From Rhodococcoides kyotonense (GTDB taxonomy: Bacteria > Actinomycetota > Actinomycetes > Mycobacteriales > Mycobacteriaceae): a stretch of 64,000 nt of DNA. Below, piece by piece: positions 32,569 through 41,051 of the stretch (positions are counted from its first letter, which is position 1; each line of letters opens with the position of its first letter). Below the pieces are notes generated by a model. That model saw only the letters and a program-made list of their open reading frames with translations, ran no database searches and had not been told where the DNA came from. The DNA lies in NCBI RefSeq assembly GCF_001645385.1, contig NZ_LVHI01000012.1:332106-396105 (forward strand). The letters are read 5' to 3'. The translations under genes and the position numbers were made by a program.

Positions 32569-33948
32569 TCAGAGAACCAGACTCATGGGCAGGATCAGCA
32601 GGATGGCGACGACGGAAGCGACGGACACGCCGACCGAGCACGTCTTCAGTGTGCCCCTCGTGCTCTGTCCCATCAACGACTGCAGCAGCCAGAACGTATT
32701 GCTCGTGACGTGCACCGCGAACAGCGATCCTGCGCCCGCTGCGAGCGCGATGAACACGGGGTCGAGGCCGATCAGCGGCGCGACGGGAGCGAGGATGCCT
32801 GCAGAGGTGATGGCCGAGATCGTGACCGAGCCGACGGCGATGTGCAGCGCAGCGGCGATCACCCACACCATCAGCAGAGGCGCCGCCGTGCTCGCCGTGA
32901 AGTACTGGCCGAGAATGTCACCGAGCCCGGCTTCCTTGATCATCGCGGCGAGCGAACCACCGACGCCGGTCAGGATCAGGATCTGGCCGCTCTCGGCGAA
33001 ACCACGGGCCAACGCCTTCTCGACGCGCTTCTGGCCGACGGTGTAGCGCGCGACAAGGCACGTTCCGACCAGTCCGATGAGCAGTGCGATCACCGGGCTC
33101 GCAACGAATTCGACGACGGGGATGGAGATCTCGGCTACCTCGAGTAGCGCTCCGGTCGCGATGAGTACGAGCGCCAGGAGCAGAGGAGACAACAGCACGA
33201 CGAGACGCGTGCGCTTCTCGGCACGTACGGCCTGCGCGACTCCGCCGGAAACGAACGGTTCCGCGGCGGGATCCTCGTCTTCTTCCACCGCGACGGAGAT
33301 GAACTCCTGCTCGTCCTTCTCCTCGTTCCACCATCCGCGGCGGAACGCGAACGTCATGACCGCGATCGAGATGATCACGACGGGGACGATCAGAATCAGG
33401 CCGTAGATCATCATCTTGCCCAGCGGTACGCCGAGCAGTCCGGCAAGGGCCAGCGCCGCGACGCCGGGGACCATGAAGACGATGCCGCATTCGAGACCGA
33501 TCGCGAGCGCCGTCGCCATGCGCGCGGTGCCGAGCTTGCCGATCTTCGGTGCGAGATTGCGTGCGAGCGGCGCCGAGATGACCAGCAGAACGTCGAGGAA
33601 GATCGACTGCAGCACGGTCGCGATGGTCAGGGACAGCGCATACGGCAGCCGCTTGGGACCGAACGTCTTCAACAGCGTCCCGACGAGGCGTTGGATCGCC
33701 TTCATCTCCTGGAGTACCGCCCCCATGAGCACTCCGAACCCGATCAACAGACCGACCTCGGCCATGATCTCGCCGAAGCCTCCGGTGATGGTCTCGACGG
33801 TCGTCGACACCCCGAGCTTCGTCGCGAGCCCGAGGTAGGCGGCGCCCAGCACCAGCGAGACCACAGGGTTGAAATGGAAGCGCACGATGAAGATCACCAC
33901 CGCGAGTACGGCGACCACCGTATGAATCACGATCCACATATCGGACAT
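32569..33948 (-). CDS. GntP-family transporter (gluconate/carboxylate type)
   Basis: The 459-residue membrane protein has about 12 helices and the GntP family pattern: GFGEIMAEVGLLIGFGVLMGA near residue 55-75, SIFLDVLLVISAPLA, and a C-terminal AVGSVTISAITSAGILAPV. GntP members import gluconate and other hydroxy acids with protons. A charged cytoplasmic loop rich in Glu/Asp is visible near residue 210-230. The ATG at 33948 has GGAAA upstream. It is the first gene of the operon, so the cargo is presumably the acid processed by the CoA-transferase and lyase. Confidence 0.85.
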   Translation of the reverse strand: MSDMWIVIHTVVAVLAVVIFIVRFHFNPVVSLVLGAAYLGLATKLGVSTTVETITGGFGEIMAEVGLLIGFGVLMGAVLQEMKAIQRLVGTLLKTFGPKRLPYALSLTIATVLQSIFLDVLLVISAPLARNLAPKIGKLGTARMATALAIGLECGIVFMVPGVAALALAGLLGVPLGKMMIYGLILIVPVVIISIAVMTFAFRRGWWNEEKDEQEFISVAVEEDEDPAAEPFVSGGVAQAVRAEKRTRLVVLLSPLLLALVLIATGALLEVAEISIPVVEFVASPVIALLIGLVGTCLVARYTVGQKRVEKALARGFAESGQILILTGVGGSLAAMIKEAGLGDILGQYFTASTAAPLLMVWVIAAALHIAVGSVTISAITSAGILAPVAPLIGLDPVFIALAAGAGSLFAVHVTSNTFWLLQSLMGQSTRGTLKTCSVGVSVASVVAILLILPMSLVL

Positions 33949-34034
33949 CTGGGTTCTTTCCACGTAGTGAGTGGCGCCATCCGAGGCGCGTAGATGTGAC
34001 GAGCCACACCGTCGCTCACATTATGGGCACAGAT

Positions 34035-34625
34035 TCACTTCATGGGCAAGGGCGGCTTCGCCGCCTGCGGTTGGGCCCTCTTCACCTGCGCCGCTGCCTT
34101 CGACACGTCCAGCTCGACGGGCGACCGCACGATCACCGGTCCAGTCCGCAACATCCCGTCGGTCAGCGGCTCCGCCCGCAGGCCGCCGCGTCCGATGAGC
34201 GCTTTTCGGGCACCGTCCACGATCATCGAATCCATCCAGGCGCACGGATGGGCCGGTCTGCCGCCACGGAAGCGAACCGGGCCGTCACCGGAATCCAGCT
34301 CGAATTCGACGCCGCGCAGCGGGTCGAGTTCGATACCGCGTACTACGATGTTTCGCCTGGCCACGGCGGTGTCGGGCATCTCCGTCGCCAACGCGTCGCC
34401 GACGGCTTCCCACGCCTCGACGGCCAAGAACGTCACCGCGGCCTCGGTATGGGCCTTGACGCCGAAGAATCGGTCGCCGCGAATGCCCTTGTTCGCGACG
34501 ATCTCGACCCGCTCGACAAGGTCGGTCCTCACGTCGTCGGCAGGCCCGTCCTTCGACCTACCGAAATACGCATGGGCAGGTGAGACCAGGAGTTGGAGAA
34601 TGTCGGCGCGATATTCGAACACCAT
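34035..34625 (-). CDS. MOSC-domain protein
   Basis: The 196-residue product fits small molybdenum cofactor sulfurase C-terminal (MOSC) proteins: AHAYFGRSKDG, KGIRGDRFFGVKAH, NIVVRGIELDPLRGVEFEL, and GRPAHPCAWMDSM, which holds a Cys in the expected position. Such proteins may bind a sulfur- or metal-containing cofactor; the exact role is unknown. The ATG at 34625 gives the family-length product. It is divergent from the carboxylesterase gene, with a 52-bp gap. Confidence 0.85.
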   Translation of the reverse strand: MVFEYRADILQLLVSPAHAYFGRSKDGPADDVRTDLVERVEIVANKGIRGDRFFGVKAHTEAAVTFLAVEAWEAVGDALATEMPDTAVARRNIVVRGIELDPLRGVEFELDSGDGPVRFRGGRPAHPCAWMDSMIVDGARKALIGRGGLRAEPLTDGMLRTGPVIVRSPVELDVSKAAAQVKRAQPQAAKPPLPMK

Positions 34626-34645
34626 GACCTTCAGTGTCCACGACC

Positions 34646-34677
34646 GTCGGCGTGGGGAAATTTGTACACTCGCCGAC
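34646..34677 (+). promoter_or_regulatory. Compact promoter of the carboxylesterase gene, probably leaderless
   Basis: TACACT (34665-34670) ends 7 nt before the ATG at 34678, which places the expected transcription start at the start codon. GTCGGCG (34646-34652) and CGCCGAC (34671-34677) form an inverted repeat around the -10, a possible operator. No ribosome site precedes the ATG. Confidence 0.45.
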
Positions 34678-36222
34678 ATGGCTTTCAACACCAGAATCGC
34701 CACGCTGGACGGCGTCGTCGAGGGCAAGACCGTGGGCGATCTCGTCACCTGGCGCGGCATCCCCTACGCGGCTCCACCCGTCGGACCACGTCGGCTGCGC
34801 GCGCCTCAGCCTGTCGAGCCGTGGACAGGAGTCCGCGACGCGACCGAGTGGGGTAACGCGTCGGTCCAGCACAAGCGCGGCACGATGCTCTCGATCGGCA
34901 AGTATCAGCCGTCGAGCGAGGACTGCCTGACGCTCAACGTGTTGGCCCCGGGCAGGCGCAGTGCGACGCCACGGCCGGTGATGGTGTTCATCCATGGCGG
35001 CGCGTACACGCTCGGCACGTCGGCGACGCCCCTGTACGGCGGCGGCTCATTGGTCCGACGGTCTTTGAGGGACTCTCACGGCGTCGTCTACGTGTCGATC
35101 AACTATCGGCTCGGTGCGCTCGGCTATCTGGACATGACCCAGTTCTCCACCGAGGCACGGCAATTCGACTCCAACCTGGGTCTGCGAGATCAGGTCGCAG
35201 CCCTCGAATGGGTGCAGCGGAACATCGCGCAGTTCGGCGGAGATCCGAACAACGTGACGGTCTTCGGGGAGTCCGCCGGAGGAAACGCCGTCACGACCCT
35301 GCTGGCGACGCCCGCCGCGAAAGGGCTTTTCACGCAGGCGATCGCGGAGAGTTCGGCACCCGGTCTCGTCGGCACGCACGCGAACGCGACGCAGTGGGCC
35401 GCGCAGTTCCTCGACTTCCTGGGCCACGACGGCGACCCTGCCGACGCACTCGACACCGCCGACGTCACGCGTCTCGGCCGAGCAGGAACGAAACTAGCCC
35501 TCACGGTCGCGTCGGCGACTCCCGGTCTGCATCCGTTCGGGCCCGTCGTCGACGGTGACTACCTACCGAAGAATCCGCTCGACGCGTACCAGGACGGGTC
35601 GGCGCATCGCGTCCCCCTGATCATCGGTACGAACGCCCGCGAAGGCACACTGTTCCCGAAGGTGCTCGACGCGCTACCCACCAACCCCGAGCGCATCGAC
35701 AAGCTGTTCTCGTTGACCGACCCGTCGGCCAAAGATGCTGTGCTCGAAGCCTATCCGGGCTACCCGGCGGAGGCAGCTGCCATCGACGTCGGCGGCGACT
35801 TCACGTTTTGGAAGCCGTCTCTGGAAGTGGCGGAAGCACATTCGGCGTACGCGCCGACATACAGCTACCGCTTCGACTTCGCGCCGCGCATCATGCGGTG
35901 GCTCGGCCTCGACGCCACCCATGGATTCGAGTTGTTCGCGGTGTTCGGCATCAGCAACACGACGTTCGGCAAAGCGATGACGCTGCCGGGCGGCCGGAAG
36001 GCGTTCGCCGACGTCACCGAACGTGTGCAGTCGCAGTGGCTCGAGTTCGCGAGAACCGGTGCGCCCCTTCCGTCGTGGCCGAAGTACGACGAGCAGAGCC
36101 GCGAGACGATGATCTTCGACGCCCGCACCCGTGTGCAACGCGATCCGCGGCGTGACCGTCGTCGAGCATGGGAGGGCTACCGCGGCTACGCGAGCCTGAA
36201 GACCGAGCCGAGCACTACTTGA
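34678..36222 (+). CDS. Type B carboxylesterase/lipase
   Basis: The 514-residue alpha/beta hydrolase belongs to the type B carboxylesterases. Motifs are RGIPYAAPPVGPRRL, SEDCLTLNV, the oxyanion-hole FIHGGAYTLG, and the nucleophile elbow VTVFGESAGGNAV (Ser in GESAG). The acid Glu lies in GTNAREGTLF, and His is expected in the C-terminal part (ATHGFELFAVFG). There is no signal peptide, so it is cytoplasmic. Many members hydrolyse aryl or carbamate esters; the natural substrate is unknown. Its 3' end overlaps the convergent Fpg/Nei gene by 8 bp. Confidence 0.9.
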   Translation: MAFNTRIATLDGVVEGKTVGDLVTWRGIPYAAPPVGPRRLRAPQPVEPWTGVRDATEWGNASVQHKRGTMLSIGKYQPSSEDCLTLNVLAPGRRSATPRPVMVFIHGGAYTLGTSATPLYGGGSLVRRSLRDSHGVVYVSINYRLGALGYLDMTQFSTEARQFDSNLGLRDQVAALEWVQRNIAQFGGDPNNVTVFGESAGGNAVTTLLATPAAKGLFTQAIAESSAPGLVGTHANATQWAAQFLDFLGHDGDPADALDTADVTRLGRAGTKLALTVASATPGLHPFGPVVDGDYLPKNPLDAYQDGSAHRVPLIIGTNAREGTLFPKVLDALPTNPERIDKLFSLTDPSAKDAVLEAYPGYPAEAAAIDVGGDFTFWKPSLEVAEAHSAYAPTYSYRFDFAPRIMRWLGLDATHGFELFAVFGISNTTFGKAMTLPGGRKAFADVTERVQSQWLEFARTGAPLPSWPKYDEQSRETMIFDARTRVQRDPRRDRRRAWEGYRGYASLKTEPSTT

Positions 36223-37081
36223 GCAGGCGCGACATCCGGCGGTCGGCGAGGATCTTGCCGCCGGTCTGACACGTCGCGCAATACTGGAACGAACGCTCGG
36301 CGTAGGAGACTTCGCGGACCGGATCGCCGCACACCGGGCACGGCAGGCCGGTCCTGGCATGTACCCGCATGCCGGACCGCTTCTCCCCCTTGAGTCGGGC
36401 GGCGTCCTGGCCCACCGAGCGCGCGACTGCATCGGTCAGCACGTCGCGCATCGCCTGATACAGCGTGGCGACGGACTCCGCATCGAGCTTGCTCGACGAC
36501 GCGAACGGCGACAACTTCGCCACGTGCAGAATCTCGTCGGAATACGCGTTGCCGATGCCGGCGATCAGAGCCTGGTCGACGAGCGACGTCTTCAACCTGG
36601 CCGTGGTACTGCCGAGAATCTCGGCGAACTCGGGCTCGGTGACGGCCAGCGCGTCCGGTCCGAGTCGGGCGATGCCCGGCACCTCGCTGGGGTCGTGGAC
36701 CACCCAGACCGCGAGCCGCTTCTTCGTGCCCGCCTCGGTGAGGTCGATCGCGGGCGTCAGACCCTCCGGGGTGAAGAAGTGCACCCGCAACGCGAGCGGC
36801 CCCTTGCCGGGCTTCGGCGGTGCGGCGCTGGGGTTGTCCGTCCAGCGCAGCCACCCGCCACGCGAGAGATGGGTGATCATCCAGAGGTCACCCGCCTGCA
36901 GCGCCAGGTGCTTGCCGAACCGCGCGGCATCGGCGACGTCGCGCCCCTGCAGCACGGTGATCGGCGGATCGAACGTCTTCAGAACACTCAGCGCCGCAAT
37001 GTCGACACGACCGACGACGGAACCGACTGCGTGCTCGCGCAGGAACCCGGCGAGCGCTTCGACCTCGGGTAGCTCAGGCAT
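36215..37081 (-). CDS. Fpg/Nei-family DNA glycosylase/AP lyase
   Basis: The 288-residue enzyme would excise oxidised bases. It starts [17 protein letters not shown], with the catalytic Pro2 and Glu3. It has the H2TH region [20 protein letters not shown] near residue 160-180 and a C-terminal zinc finger with CPVCGDP and CATCQTGGK. Thus both Zn-finger CxxC pairs are present, while the terminal Arg loop ends in DRRMSRLLK. The group is distinct from classical MutM, so substrate range is uncertain. It is divergent from thyA. Confidence 0.9.
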   Translation of the reverse strand: MPELPEVEALAGFLREHAVGSVVGRVDIAALSVLKTFDPPITVLQGRDVADAARFGKHLALQAGDLWMITHLSRGGWLRWTDNPSAAPPKPGKGPLALRVHFFTPEGLTPAIDLTEAGTKKRLAVWVVHDPSEVPGIARLGPDALAVTEPEFAEILGSTTARLKTSLVDQALIAGIGNAYSDEILHVAKLSPFASSSKLDAESVATLYQAMRDVLTDAVARSVGQDAARLKGEKRSGMRVHARTGLPCPVCGDPVREVSYAERSFQYCATCQTGGKILADRRMSRLLK

Positions 37082-37138
37082 TGCCCCATTATGCGGGCCC
37101 ACCGTGCTCGTGCACGGGATATAGACTGGCTCACCGTG

Positions 37139-37936
37139 ATGGTTCCAACCCCGTACGAGGATCTCTTGCGGCTCGTGTCCGAGACCGGCACCCCGAAGTC
37201 CGACCGCACGGGCACCGGCACGACCAGTGTCTTCGGCCACCAGATGCGCTTCGACCTGTCTCGGGGATTTCCGTTGATCACCACCAAGAAGGTGCATCTG
37301 AAGTCCATCGTGTACGAACTGCTGTGGTTCCTGCGCGGCGACTCCAACGTGCAGTGGCTGCAGGAACACGGCGTCACTATCTGGGACGAGTGGGCGGGTC
37401 CGAACGGAGAACTGGGTCCCGTCTACGGCGTGCAGTGGCGGTCGTGGCCGACGCCGTCGGGTGAGCACATCGATCAGATCAGTCAGGTCATCGAGACCCT
37501 GCGCACCGATCCCGATTCACGACGCATGATCGTCTCGGCCTGGAACGTCGCCGACATCCCGCAGATGGCCCTCGCGCCGTGCCACGCGTTCTTCCAGTTC
37601 TATGTCGCCGACGGCACCCTGTCGTGCCAGCTGTACCAGCGCAGTGCCGACATGTTCCTCGGTGTGCCGTTCAACATCGCGAGCTATGCGCTGCTCACCC
37701 ACATGGTCGCCGATCAGGTCGGGCTGAAGGTCGGCGAGTTCATCTGGACCGGCGGTGACTGCCACATCTACGACAACCACCGCGAGCAGGTCACCGAACA
37801 GCTCTCCCGTGAGGCGTTCGCCTACCCGACTCTGAAGCTGGCGCACCGGGATTCGATCTTCGACTACCGATTCGAGGACATCGAGATCCTGGACTACCAG
37901 CACCACCCGGCGATCAAGGCGCCGGTGGCGGTGTGA
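37139..37936 (+). CDS. thyA: Thymidylate synthase
   Basis: ThyA methylates dUMP to dTMP with methylene-tetrahydrofolate, producing dihydrofolate. The 265-residue protein has [40 protein letters not shown], the catalytic Cys in [12 protein letters not shown], and the C-terminal [10 protein letters not shown]. It is close to mycobacterial ThyA. TAGACT (37122-37127) sits 8 nt before a GTG at 37136 and 11 nt before the ATG at 37139. If the transcript is leaderless the GTG, one codon longer, is the start. It overlaps the reductase gene by GTGA. Confidence 0.95.
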   Translation: MVPTPYEDLLRLVSETGTPKSDRTGTGTTSVFGHQMRFDLSRGFPLITTKKVHLKSIVYELLWFLRGDSNVQWLQEHGVTIWDEWAGPNGELGPVYGVQWRSWPTPSGEHIDQISQVIETLRTDPDSRRMIVSAWNVADIPQMALAPCHAFFQFYVADGTLSCQLYQRSADMFLGVPFNIASYALLTHMVADQVGLKVGEFIWTGGDCHIYDNHREQVTEQLSREAFAYPTLKLAHRDSIFDYRFEDIEILDYQHHPAIKAPVAV

Positions 37937-38436
37937 CTGCTCGTCACGTCGGCATGATCTGGGCGCAGGCCCGCGGCGGTGTCATCGGTGACGGCGGGAC
38001 CATCCCGTGGCACGTCCCCGAGGACATGAAGCATTTTCGGTCGACGACGCAGGGCCACCCCGTCGTCATGGGCCGCAAGACGTGGGACTCGCTACCGCCG
38101 AAATTCCGTCCCCTGCCCGGCCGTCGGAACATCGTCGTGACACGCGATCCCGATTGGTCGGCCGACGGCGCCGAGAGAGTCGGAAGCATCGACGACGCAC
38201 TGTCACTGGTCGACGACACTGTCTGGATCATGGGCGGAGGCGAAATCTACCGCGCTGCACTGCCTTTCGCGTCGGAGCTTCAGGTGACGGACATCGACCT
38301 CGACATCGAGGGTGACACCGTCGCACCCGAGGTGTCCGACGAATGGACGGCGTCCCCCGGAGAGTGGCAGACGAGCAGCAACGACGGCATCCGCTACCGC
38401 TTCGTCCAGTACGGCAAGGCTTACCGAACCGCTTGA
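37933..38436 (+). CDS. dfrA: Dihydrofolate reductase
   Basis: The enzyme regenerates tetrahydrofolate from the dihydrofolate made by ThyA. The 167-residue protein has [26 protein letters not shown] with the active-site Asp in [15 protein letters not shown], and the NADPH-binding [14 protein letters not shown]. Its GTG overlaps the thyA stop (GTGA), so both are coupled in one operon. Length and motifs are those of ordinary actinobacterial DHFR. Confidence 0.95.
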   Translation: MTARHVGMIWAQARGGVIGDGGTIPWHVPEDMKHFRSTTQGHPVVMGRKTWDSLPPKFRPLPGRRNIVVTRDPDWSADGAERVGSIDDALSLVDDTVWIMGGGEIYRAALPFASELQVTDIDLDIEGDTVAPEVSDEWTASPGEWQTSSNDGIRYRFVQYGKAYRTA

Positions 38437-38497
38437 TTCGCACCGACTTCCGTCGACTCCGCTCTTGCCGGACGGACATTGGGGTCATACTGGGCAC

Positions 38498-38824
38498 ATG
38501 GACAAGAAGTCACTCACCGCCCTTGCCCGACAACAGCTCAAACTGGCCGTGGGGGCGTCCAGTGGCCGCAGCTCGCAGACCGTCTACGGCGGTCACCAAC
38601 GGCATCTTCGGCAGACCGTCGTCGCGCTCGCAGCGGGAAACAAGATGGCCGAGCACGATCTGAACGGCGAATCCACGGTGTTCGTTCTCAGCGGCAAACT
38701 CGAACTCGCCAGCGGCGAGAAGTCCTGGAAGGGTTCCGCGGGTGACCTTCTCGTCATTCCCGACGCCCGTCACAGCGTCGAAGCAATCGAAGACGTCGCG
38801 TTCCTGTTGACGGTGGCGGTCTAG
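38498..38824 (+). CDS. Small cupin-domain protein
   Basis: The 108-residue product has a single cupin barrel: TVVALAAGNKMAEHDLNGESTVFVLSGKLEL, then GSAGDLLVIPDARHSVEAIEDVAFLL. The first cupin motif keeps one His and a Glu (AEHDLNGES), and the second has RHS, so metal binding is possible. Function is unknown. The ATG lies 6 nt after CATACT and no ribosome site is seen. Its TAG and the stop of the convergent gene share the palindrome CTAG. Confidence 0.85.
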   Translation: MDKKSLTALARQQLKLAVGASSGRSSQTVYGGHQRHLRQTVVALAAGNKMAEHDLNGESTVFVLSGKLELASGEKSWKGSAGDLLVIPDARHSVEAIEDVAFLLTVAV

Positions 38825-39690
38825 CCCCCGGGTCCTCGCACCACCATGACCGGGCAGTCCGCGGTGTGGACGAGCGCGTAACTCGTCGACCCGAGAAGCA
38901 TGCCGGCGAACCCGCCGCGTCCGCGGTGTCCGACGACGATCAGTGACGCCTGCTCCGACATCTGGCTGAGCACGCGCACCGGACGGTCCTGCGCGACGAC
39001 GCGTCGCACCTCGACGTCCGGGTACTTGTTCTGCCATCCCGCGAGACTCTCGGCGAGCAGAACTTCTTCCGACGCGGCGATGGTTTCCCAGTCGCGCGGC
39101 GGGCCCGCCACCTGAGCAAGACTCACGTCGGACCAGACGTGCACGGCCACCAGCGGCGAATTACGTTGTGCGGCTTCCTCGAACGCAACGCCTACTGCTG
39201 CCTGATTCTGCTCGGAACCGTCGACACCCACGACGACGGGACCGAGCGTGGGCGGGCGGCCGTCGATACTGCGACCTCGCACCACCACGACGGGCGACGA
39301 ACCGTGCGCGCACAACGCCACAGCTGCAGACCCGAGCACTCCCGACTCGGACTCGCCCAGGCCACTCGCACCGAGGACGATCGCTTCCCGACCGTGCGAC
39401 TCGGCCATCAACACCTCGGCGACCTTGCCGTCCACCGCCGCGGTGACGATGTCGAACCCGGATTCGTCGACGCTTTCGCGTGCGAGGACTTCGGCCGATG
39501 CCAGACGGGCATCGGCAACCGCTCGGTATTCGGTGATGTCGTCTGCAGCCAGATGCGCAGGAGGATCGACGGCGGTGACGATCCGCAACGTCCAACCGCG
39601 TGGTGCAGCTGTCAGCGCGGCCCAGACGACGGCGCGGTCGGCGCTTTCGGAACCATCGATGCCCACCACGATCGTATGCGCGCCCGACAC
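38821..39690 (-). CDS. Universal stress protein, two tandem Usp domains
   Basis: The 289-residue protein has two Usp domains, about residues 4-140 and 150-289. Each carries an intact ATP-binding motif G-2X-G-9X-G(S): GASGLGESESGVLGS in the first and GHRGRGGFAGMLLGS in the second. Tandem-Usp proteins of mycobacteria bind ATP and are linked with dormancy and redox stress. The GTG at 39690 has a GGAGGTGG site about 6 nt upstream; a longer frame adds an unmatched 28 residues. Confidence 0.9.
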   Translation of the reverse strand: MSGAHTIVVGIDGSESADRAVVWAALTAAPRGWTLRIVTAVDPPAHLAADDITEYRAVADARLASAEVLARESVDESGFDIVTAAVDGKVAEVLMAESHGREAIVLGASGLGESESGVLGSAAVALCAHGSSPVVVVRGRSIDGRPPTLGPVVVGVDGSEQNQAAVGVAFEEAAQRNSPLVAVHVWSDVSLAQVAGPPRDWETIAASEEVLLAESLAGWQNKYPDVEVRRVVAQDRPVRVLSQMSEQASLIVVGHRGRGGFAGMLLGSTSYALVHTADCPVMVVRGPGG

Positions 39691-39819
39691 GGGACCACCT
39701 CCGGTAGGGATCGGATGTCCGGCCTCAGGATAGACGAAGGTGCCTCTCTCCGGCTCGACACCGGAGAGAGGCACGCTACCCTCGGACCCCCCGGGGGCTT
39801 TTCTGGTCGCGCGCCCGAC

Positions 39820-40689
39820 CTAGGACGCGCGCAGTCTTCTCGCTTCGAACGATGCCGCTCGGGCCTCGAGATCGCCGAGGAACTCGGCCAGGATCTTGGT
39901 GCTGCGGGCACCGAGGTCGAGGTCGGTCCGTTCGAAGAATCGCCAGAACTTCAGGACCGGTAGGACCACCTCGTCGAGGTGGAGTCGGAGGTCGTAGATG
40001 CCGTCGCGTTCGATCAGCATCGAACTGCGCTCGAACCCAGGAAGGCCGCTTCCCGGCATCTGGAAGTTCATGATGACCTCGGTGACGATCGACGCTGTCT
40101 GCGCGGGCACGATGTCGAAAGCCGCGGCCGCGATGCTGCGGAGGAACTCGACCTGACGTTCCTGGTCGGCGACGACGCGGCCGAGCAGGGCCGTCGCCAC
40201 CGGATCGGCACATTCGACGGCCGCGTTGCGGTGGCTGACCATCGTGGCCATGACATCGATCGTGGCGTGCGCGATCGATCGAAGCAGGTGGTCACCTTCC
40301 ATCGACGACGCGATCCCCACCGTCATGCACTGGAACCGGGCGCGGTCGAGCGCAACGGGATCGACGCTGCGCGTAGCGACGAGGTAATTCTCTATCGCTG
40401 CCGCGTGACGCGCCTTCTCGTCGGACCAGGCGGACGTCCACGACGTCCACGCGCCAGGAATGGCAGGCGACTCCACCGAGCGATAGTTGTTGTGCGTCAG
40501 AAGCGTCGTGATCAGTGCCGCCTTGGCGGTTTCGGTCAGCGTGGAACGTTGTGCGCTCCAGAACGATTCGGGTTCGACGTAGTCCGACGACGTCCAGGTC
40601 GACGAGTTGCCGAAGCACTCACCGAGTTTCGCCTCCATGACAGGCTCCAGCTCTCGGAGCAACGCCAGTTGAGTCACCCGTCCGCGCAC
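39820..40689 (-). CDS. Acyl-ACP desaturase homologue lacking diiron ligands (pseudoenzyme?)
   Basis: The 289-residue protein aligns along its whole length with mycobacterial DesA1-type stearoyl-ACP desaturases, sharing LLRELEPVMEAKL, NYLVATRSVDPVALDR, VSHRNAAVECADPVA and IYDLRLHLDEVVLPVLKFWRFFER. Of the six iron ligands of the family only one remains. The first Glu is His66 (LTHNN), the Glu of ENRH is Lys92 with His95 kept, the Glu before SHRN is Val146, and the DENLH pair is Gln176/Gln179. It therefore cannot desaturate by the known mechanism. I chose the GTG at 40689 because a GGGGG site precedes it by 6 nt. It is divergent from a PucR-type regulator. Confidence 0.85.
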   Translation of the reverse strand: MRGRVTQLALLRELEPVMEAKLGECFGNSSTWTSSDYVEPESFWSAQRSTLTETAKAALITTLLTHNNYRSVESPAIPGAWTSWTSAWSDEKARHAAAIENYLVATRSVDPVALDRARFQCMTVGIASSMEGDHLLRSIAHATIDVMATMVSHRNAAVECADPVATALLGRVVADQERQVEFLRSIAAAAFDIVPAQTASIVTEVIMNFQMPGSGLPGFERSSMLIERDGIYDLRLHLDEVVLPVLKFWRFFERTDLDLGARSTKILAEFLGDLEARAASFEARRLRAS

Positions 40690-41051
40690 TGCCTACCCCC
40701 TGAATCGATGGTGATCGCCCCCGTCGGTGCGTCGGCGTCGTCGGATCCGCACCGTGAAAACGTAGGCGCCGGATCACGGCGCTGGGAACCGGTTTTCGAA
40801 GGTTTAGGCAATGTCGCAAGGCCGGATCGCCGGGCCTCGAGAGTCCTCACAAGTTTCTTCGCCGAACCTATGGATAACGCGTTGATAACAACCTATGATC
40901 TAGTCCGCTAGAGGGCTCGAAACAATCTCCAAGTACGAAAACGTTGGAATTTCGTCGAAGTTTGCCTACGACAACTAGGTAAGTACGCCATACTACGCAC
41001 CAGTAACTTTGTTTCCGCCAGAGCTGAAGTTCCCACACGAAGGGCTGATCT
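40690..41051. promoter_or_regulatory. 362-bp divergent regulatory region
   Basis: No gene is seen here. The region is more AT-rich than its surroundings. It holds a direct repeat AACCTATG at 40865 and 40890, two GATAAC copies between them (40873 and 40884), and CTAG-N4-CTAG at 40900-40911. These could be binding sites for the divergent PucR-type regulator. The GTG at 41052 has GAAGGG 7 nt upstream. Confidence 0.4.
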
